Shown here one piece after another: positions 58,158 to 64,000 of a stretch of DNA of 64,000 nucleotides (the first letter of the stretch is position 1; each line of letters opens with the position of its first letter). Origin of the DNA: Lumbricus rubellus (taxonomy: Eukaryota; Annelida; Clitellata; Crassiclitellata; Lumbricidae). A program made the translations under genes and the position numbers. The notes under the pieces were generated by a model. That model saw nothing but the letters and a program-made list of their open reading frames with translations, made no database searches and was not told the DNA's origin. The stretch is from assembly GCA_945859605.1 (NCBI GenBank), contig OX243815.1:32036118-32100117 (forward strand), written 5' to 3'.

Positions 58158-58295
58158 CTGTAAAGACAAAACCTTTCTCTTTTACAATAACATTTTGATT
58201 TTTATTGTTATCCTGGTAGCTTGCGACACTGAAAAACGACTTATTCTTAAAAATTTCGCGACTTTGTCGTTCACAAAATAGCTGGCAAACAAGAA

Positions 58296-58382
58296 CCTAA
58301 AAATGGCTCCATTTAAGGTCGAAACAGCCAAAAATGCGCTGGTCGCTGGGGCTCCGCCCCAGACCCCGCTGGGGGAGCTTAC
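58296..58382 (+). repeat. ~85-bp direct repeat, copy 2
   Basis: Second copy of the repeat at 58,071-58,157, about 225 bases downstream in the same orientation. Confidence 0.8.
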
Positions 58383-59073
58383 GACGCTCCCCCCAGACCC
58401 CCTAGTCGGGATGGGCTTCGTGCCTTCGGCACTCGCAACTTCCCGCCTTCGGCGCCGCCACTGACGACCAATTAGGCCTACAATACAGCGTCCTGGCACT
58501 TTTTTACACTTTAAGCACTGTATATGTGTATATATATGGGATTGGATTGGTAGTATTTACGCCCCCCCCCCCCCTAACCAAAAATCCTGGATCCGCCCCT
58601 GAATATAAGCTCGTATCGATCGCTGTTCGCTTCATATTATTTTGTGCAAGTTGTGCGTACAGAAATAAAATCCTGGCGGCGCCACTGACGAAACTTGTTC
58701 AACAACAAGAGCATAGGTGACAGTGTTGTCACAGTTTTATTTGAGATATTGGTGTCTGATGAAGCAGTGGTGATTCAGACAAGAATGCCTCGAGACTTGG
58801 ACTCTAATTGCTCTTTCGAAATTATAACCTCGACCTGCCCATAATTTTCACAGAGCGACTTCCAAAGTGCCATAGCCATTAGGCATAGAGTTTTAAATTG
58901 CGATAGCTTATTTGAAAACCAGTAGCCTAAACTAGGCTATATATGCCCTATAGCTAATATTTTAGAAAATTAATTAGGCCTATATACCGACGACATGTGC
59001 AGTTTTACTATGCCTTGGTGGTAAGGTAAACCTGTTGGGTTAAGCATAGGCCTATAAACGATGATTCTTCAAG

Positions 59074-59128
59074 GTCATGCGAGAAGAGTTGAAGATTATG
59101 GACAAGACAAAGAAAGAGCCAACTGCAT
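59074..59128 (+). CDS. Weak candidate internal exon, unknown
   Basis: Between a possible acceptor (GATTCTTCAAG) and donor (T|GTACGT) the plus strand reads VMREELKIMDKTKKEPTA, which looks protein-like. No partner exons with matching phase were found. It may be a lone relic or chance. Confidence 0.15.
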
Positions 59129-59728
59129 GTACGTGTAGGCCTACATGTATATGCTCTATATTAAGTGACAATAATATTATTGTCATAACACACTTAGGCT
59201 ATTGTTATTGTCTCCATCCCTCCACGCTACGCCTATTTATATTAATATGCAATAATCGTATGCAGAAATTGCAATACATGATGACATAAAAAAGGCGACA
59301 GCAGTTACGAGGTTTCAATTCTACGATTCTGTTAAAAGATCGAGAACATGTTGACAGACAAAATATAATGCCTACGTGTTAAAGCGAGAAAAAGCGAGAA
59401 GATGTTAATATGGTCCCTGCATAATAGAGGTCTATTCGAAAGGGGAGAGTTTATAGCTGTCACACAGAACATATTTATGACCCTTAGTAGACATTTATGC
59501 CTATTGTAATTATTATTGCTATATGACCTTAATATACCGAGTATATATATAATTATAGTCCTGTCTGCATCTTTTGTGATTGTTAAGTCGAGTGTATGAG
59601 CTGACACAAAACGCAATAGGGTCTATAGCCTAGCTGCGAATGTAGCCAAACAAAACGCCTGATTGTTTGCTGGTTATAATTATTGAGTAACGTAAGTGCA
59701 TGACGGGTATTGAGTATGGTATACTTAC

Positions 59729-62310
59729 TGCTTTTGCCGTCATGCAGATGATGACGATGACTGTTATGAAGAGAAGAAAGAAAGCGATTCCCATTCCAAG
59801 GAGAGCCACATATTCAGGATCAAAGTCCAGGAAGAGTTTGTCTTGTGGAGCACGCGTTGCGGCTGTGTTCAAAATGTAAAGCAAATAATTAAGCTACAGT
59901 CCTTTATTATGTGGAGATTTTTAACGTTTCCACCGCCTAGACTGCATACCGATTTGTTAGCTCTGACGAATTAGTTTTCAAAATTTGGCAGCTAATTATT
60001 GGGGGGAGGGGTTTGACCCCACCCCACCCCATTAAATACGTCGATGATTACCCTAAGATCTACCACGCCATTGTCCTTGCCTCGGATGTTGTTGCATCAT
60101 CCGTCCAGCGATTTATATTAATGCATGTCGAGTGCATCAAGCAATGAATGGATCGGAATCATTAATTTATTCAGCCCCCCCCCTTCCCCCCCCTATAATA
60201 TAAAGTAGGTGGGCAAAGACGCAACTTATTACCAAGTACGTGACAGACTTGCAGTGGGACATAATCGCCATAAAGTGTAGGCTAAATTTTTTTGCCTACA
60301 CTTTACTTTGTTAATTAGGCCTTTTTAGCGGAACTTGTCCCTTTTGGTGTGCCTTTTTGTTCCCTCACTCTTATTCTACTTATTCACTTTGATTATTTTC
60401 TTACTGCTGATTATGTCTATGCTTTGTTAAGCATACATGTAGGCCTACAATTGAATTGTTGGATTGTTGGATCAATAAAAATATGTCTATGTCTATGTCT
60501 AAGTGACATGACAGAACATGGCCAATCCCTGTTAAAAAGCTAATTTAAAAAGCGTCTGCTCAGCATAGGCGTAGGGGACATTTCAGCAGTGGAGTGGAAG
60601 CAAAAGTTTAACTTTTGCCCGAAAAATCTGATGACCTTCTTTAGTTGTCCGGTAGAAATTCCCCAAAAATTCCCCTTACTTCTTTCGCCCGAAATTCTCA
60701 CGACCTTTTTTAACCGTCGTCCGGTCGAAATTCCCCGAAATTTTTTATACATTTTTTCATTTTTTCTGGTTTGCTTGCCCGAAAACCAGACGAACAAAAT
60801 TTGGGGGGCATTTGCCTCTCTGGACGACTGGACCCCCGTCTACTACGCCTATGCTGCTCAGTCTACTAGATAGAAAGATCGAGTTTGACTCAAGCTCTTG
60901 TATCTGTAGTCGACTTGACTACTGAAACAGCCTGCTATGCGGCGTCATCGCGGGGTTGTCCAAGAATTTGCAGAGTGTTCAGAACACTGCAGCCATGTTA
61001 ATTACAGGCATGGGGGCCCGCACAAAGAGGCAAGAGGGGGCACTTGCCCCCCCTCTGAAAAATTGACACCTACGAAAGGCCCATATATGTTCCGACTCAG
61101 TGGCTGTGGCGAGCTCAGTAGGTTATTGAATGTGCGCAATAAATTATTTTTTAGCCTACACAATAAATACTACGCTGGTTTCGATGAACGTACATGTAGA
61201 CTATTTATAAGCCTTATACAAGAATGGATTGACGGGGCACCTATGTAAAACATCTCGAACAAAAGACGATTCGCGAAATACAGATCAATTAACAGATCGA
61301 TAATTAATTTCGTTATTTTCGTATAATATGATCGTGCGTTGACTTACGTGGATCGGTCGGGTATTGGGCTCGAATTCCTTTAAATCCAAGACCTAAAAAA
61401 CGAATAACTTAAATGAGAATAATGCGTTGAATAAAACTTTAAACAATGGCAGAACTAGCAATTACTCTATTCAGTCGTTGGTTGTATGGATAGCATACAT
61501 GCAGCAGATCTATCCTAGTAAGCCTAGTGACAGCCTAGGCTGCACCTGCAGATGATCGGTAGATGTGCATTTCGTGTAGGCCTAGTCTTTAAGTCATTGG
61601 CCTAAAAGTCGTAGACAACAGAAATAGGCTAAATGTATTTTGACTCAGTGGTTGAGTTGTGTTTGTGCTGTGTCTATAGCCATAAAGTAATCTTTCCTTG
61701 AACAAGATATAGGCAGATCTAACCATTCAAGCTTAAAAGTGGGGCAGTATGCCAGTATTCACTAGAGGTTGACTAAAATTTGCCACGGAGACCAGCCTGA
61801 ATCTTTGATTTTGTACGGACTAATTAATTCAGCTATAGCCTAAGTGTATTAGTGTAGGCTACATTTGCCCGCCACAGACGTAGGTCTATCCATGCATAGA
61901 CCTCCGTAATTGTGGGCTTTAATAGACAAAGAGTAAGGCCTACTCTTAGGCTTATAAACCCAGACGATTTTTCAGCCGAAGCGTAAAATCTTAATTAGCA
62001 TATATTCTACTCTTCTTGAAATTATACAGAATTACAGATCTAGGCCTACAACAATCCGCTAATCTGAGGCCACACGAACTTCGCGTTATATTTGGCATTG
62101 CGAAAAGAAAGCATAACATTAGGCCTACTATAATTATATAGACCTATAGTACATATTCAATCAAGATCAGGAAGTAGTCTACGAAGACATTGACGTTAAG
62201 AGACCTAACAAAATACATCTAAACCGACATTTAGACACCCTATAATTCTATGATCTAAAAGCAAACTCACCCAACACAGTTATAATCAACGAAACGAACA
62301 TTTCCTTCAT
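59729..62310 (-). CDS. Small single-pass membrane protein with signal peptide (3' end not found)
   Basis: Three exons recognised: 62310-62271, 61392-61348 and 59862-59729, phases 1 and 1, then a phase-0 donor (GCA|GTAAGT) leading to an unidentified exon. The 73 residues seen begin MKEMFVSLIITVLGLGF, a signal peptide probably cleaved near IRAQ|YPTDP. A short Pro/Asp-containing ectodomain follows (ATRAPQDKLFLDFDPEYV), then a strong helix (LLGMGIAFFLLFITVIVIIC) and MTAKA. So this is a type I protein with an ectodomain of only about 30 residues. If the last donor were not used, the frame would run 26 more codons to a stop at 59,630. I recognise no family. The three-way agreement of signal peptide, phases and transmembrane segment makes the gene credible. 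Intron 2 carries a MITE. Confidence 0.7.
60564..60853. mobile_element. hAT-like MITE, CATAGGCGTA family, copy 2
   Basis: 290 bases with ends CATAGGCGTA / TACGCCTATG, perfect 8-base duplication CTGCTCAG (60,556-60,563 and 60,854-60,861), and interior TTGCCCGAAA and GACGACC-like motifs as in the copy at 8,972-9,220. It lies in intron 2 of the small membrane-protein gene. Confidence 0.92.
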
Positions 62311-63198
62311 TTTGAACGGATTTATTAAACGAACAAACTCAGATTAAGATTCTTTCTCTGTCTTCGTCCGTTATAGCGTTTGTAAGGAAACACGCCTATG
62401 TTGTTGGGCTGCGATATGGATGAGTAATACAGACTGAACTCACTGGACCATAACGCTACCCGATTCACGCCTTAATGCCTCCCTCTAAGGCCAGATCTAT
62501 GTATAGGCCTACGCCCTTCACGGTTTGCGTCATTACTTATGTAGAGCTAGCTTAAGTCTAATATCAAAATTATTGTAAACAGTCAGGATATAAAACCATG
62601 TAGGCATAAGTAGCATGAATATTATCTTCTGTACAGAACCACAATGTAGGCCTACGTACGGCCCTACGCATACGATTATATGCAGCAGGTCTTTTTTAAC
62701 GTGCAGTTGTACACAAAATGTGCATTTCTAAATTGATTTATGCAGTTGCAGAAGCACTTCTGTACAGCTACAACTAGCAAAAAGGTCATTGTCCTCCGAT
62801 TAAAAGTAATTTACCATGGAGGATCGGAAAGGAAAGAAGTTGAGCAGTTCAAAAAATTCCTTTAAAACAGCCCTGATATGCAGGGTTGTAGGCCTATATT
62901 CGCCAAGTCATATTGTATTATATTTAATTATAATGCATCTCTAATGGGGTGTACAATCCAGTGCGCAAGACCACAATAGAAGAAGTATATAGGCTTTGAG
63001 AGAAGAAAATGATTAGAGATTACCAGCTAAAATTTGATGTGGAATAGATGGGGGATAGCGTTTTCCAAACCGAGGGACCAATTGAGGTGATAAGGGCCGG
63101 CCTATAACTGTTCTATTTCATTTATTTATTTTCTCACATCGAGAGGAGCAAAGTGTCCCGGCGGTTGGGTAATTGCATAAAGTCTATGATTTAAGCCC
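62311..63198. other. Upstream region of the minus-strand membrane-protein gene
   Basis: No exon seen. The promoter of the gene starting at 62,310 should be here; I find no clear core-promoter motif. Confidence 0.45.
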
Positions 63199-63985
63199 AG
63201 TGCCGGCGCTAGGGTACCGGAGGCCCACCCCAAATAAAACTTGAGGCCCCCATACCTTGAGCTGTCATCTCAGCAAAATTTCTCATAGCCTAATATAATT
63301 GCTGATAGACATAGTGTAAGACTTCAATAAATGTCCCCTCCCAATTGTTAAATTTTTTGGAATTTCCACACTGTAATTGTAGAATTGCTGTCATCTTTAC
63401 AAAATTGCTCTTTTTTTATGCTGTTAGTTGTGGCTTAGGACTTCAGATTGCCCCCTCTCCATTGTTTAAATTTGTCCGATATGCCAACTTTAATGGTAAC
63501 ATTTATAGGCTGTCATCTTTAAAAAATTGATTATTATTGATGGACAGTGGATGATACTTATGAAATATTCCTGAAATATTGGGGATACAACGACTCCGTC
63601 CCAGCCACAATTTGTGGAGCAATGCCTCTGTCCACACCCCCAAGTCTCTCCTTTGGTTGCGTAATATTATTTTGTATGCTTTGCGTTAAAACATAATTCG
63701 GTGCGTGGTTTCAGGAATGAACCGTCATGAAAAGATATAATTACCAGCTACATTTGAGGCCCCTTGCAAACTTGAGATCAGACACGTACCATGGACATTT
63801 GGAACCCTATGGTTAGTTGATGCATGCACCAGACCGGATCTGGAGCCTCAAATAAATGCGCTGGTTTAAGAAATATACATGTAGTCACAAATAGGCATGA
63901 TGACCAGCTAAATTTGGGGGCCCCCTTGGGGCCCCTTCAAACTCGGGGCCCCCCCCAAATGGAAGGTGCTAGCGCCGGTGTCACG
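63199..63985. mobile_element. Element with CCGGCGCTAG inverted ends
   Basis: Begins CAGTGCCGGCGCTAGGGT and ends GGTGCTAGCGCCGGTG, with GGCCCC-rich sequence next to both ends. No clean target duplication was found, so limits are approximate. The ends resemble hAT-type CAG...CTG termini. Confidence 0.6.
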
Positions 63986-64000
63986 AAATAGAGTATCCCC

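Larger units (their letters stand above)
53403..59728. other. Intergenic/possible intron stretch, repeat-rich
   Basis: Holds a LINE remnant, two long (GTAT)n tracts, one hAT-like element, a SINE and an 85-base duplication (listed separately). It may also contain the missing last exon(s) of the minus-strand gene at 59,729-62,310, which I could not identify. Confidence 0.55.

Noticed and set aside
59295..59335. Possible terminal exon following the candidate at 59,074-59,128
   Set aside because: The acceptor (GACATAAAAAAG) has no pyrimidine tract and the peptide is too short to judge.

Overview
This is a eukaryotic, animal window. Its genes are split by canonical GT-AG introns, DNA outside exons is AT-rich and full of microsatellites, and it is dense with small DNA transposons (MITEs), tRNA-derived SINE-like units and LINE 3' ends. 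Gene content (an LHX3/4-type LIM-homeobox gene, a receptor tyrosine phosphatase with EGF-like and FN3 repeats, a universal stress protein, a calmodulin/troponin-C-like protein) points to a marine invertebrate. The very short 3' ends and divergent animal gene families make a sponge or other early-branching animal my best guess, but this is inference; nothing in the sequence fixes the species. The first 89 bases are an assembly gap.

Layout. 90-6,080: no confident gene, many microsatellites. 6,083-9,773 (+): a four-exon universal stress protein gene. 9,800-16,390: mobile-element debris, including a perfect 101-bp inverted repeat and a TTAA-flanked element. 16,391-18,028 (+): a three-exon gene for a small secreted cysteine-rich peptide. 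20,938-26,875 (+): a five-exon LIM-homeobox gene of the LHX3/4 class. 29,351-42,641 (-): a twelve-exon receptor protein tyrosine phosphatase, assembled exon by exon with every splice phase agreeing. It has a signal peptide, two EGF-like modules, six FN3 repeats, a Thr/Ser/Pro-rich linker, a furin-like site, one transmembrane helix, an active-looking D1 phosphatase domain and a dead D2. 43,907-50,717: almost solid mobile elements, including one nested inside another with a 9-bp target duplication. 51,062-53,402 (+): an EF-hand protein gene whose first exon was not found. 53,403-59,700: repeats. 59,729-62,310 (-): a gene for a small signal-peptide-plus-transmembrane protein, 3' end not found. 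62,311-64,000: no gene, one element.

The genes do not form an operon or obvious pathway. The recurrent theme is genome structure: several element families with recognisable terminal inverted repeats and target duplications, tandem expansions inside them, very compact 3' ends on three plus-strand genes (AATAAA next to, overlapping or inside the end of the coding sequence), and a striking excess of a few palindromic octamers, above all TAGGCCTA, in non-coding DNA. Exon coordinates were built by hand from reading frame, splice consensus and phase; transcript data would settle them.
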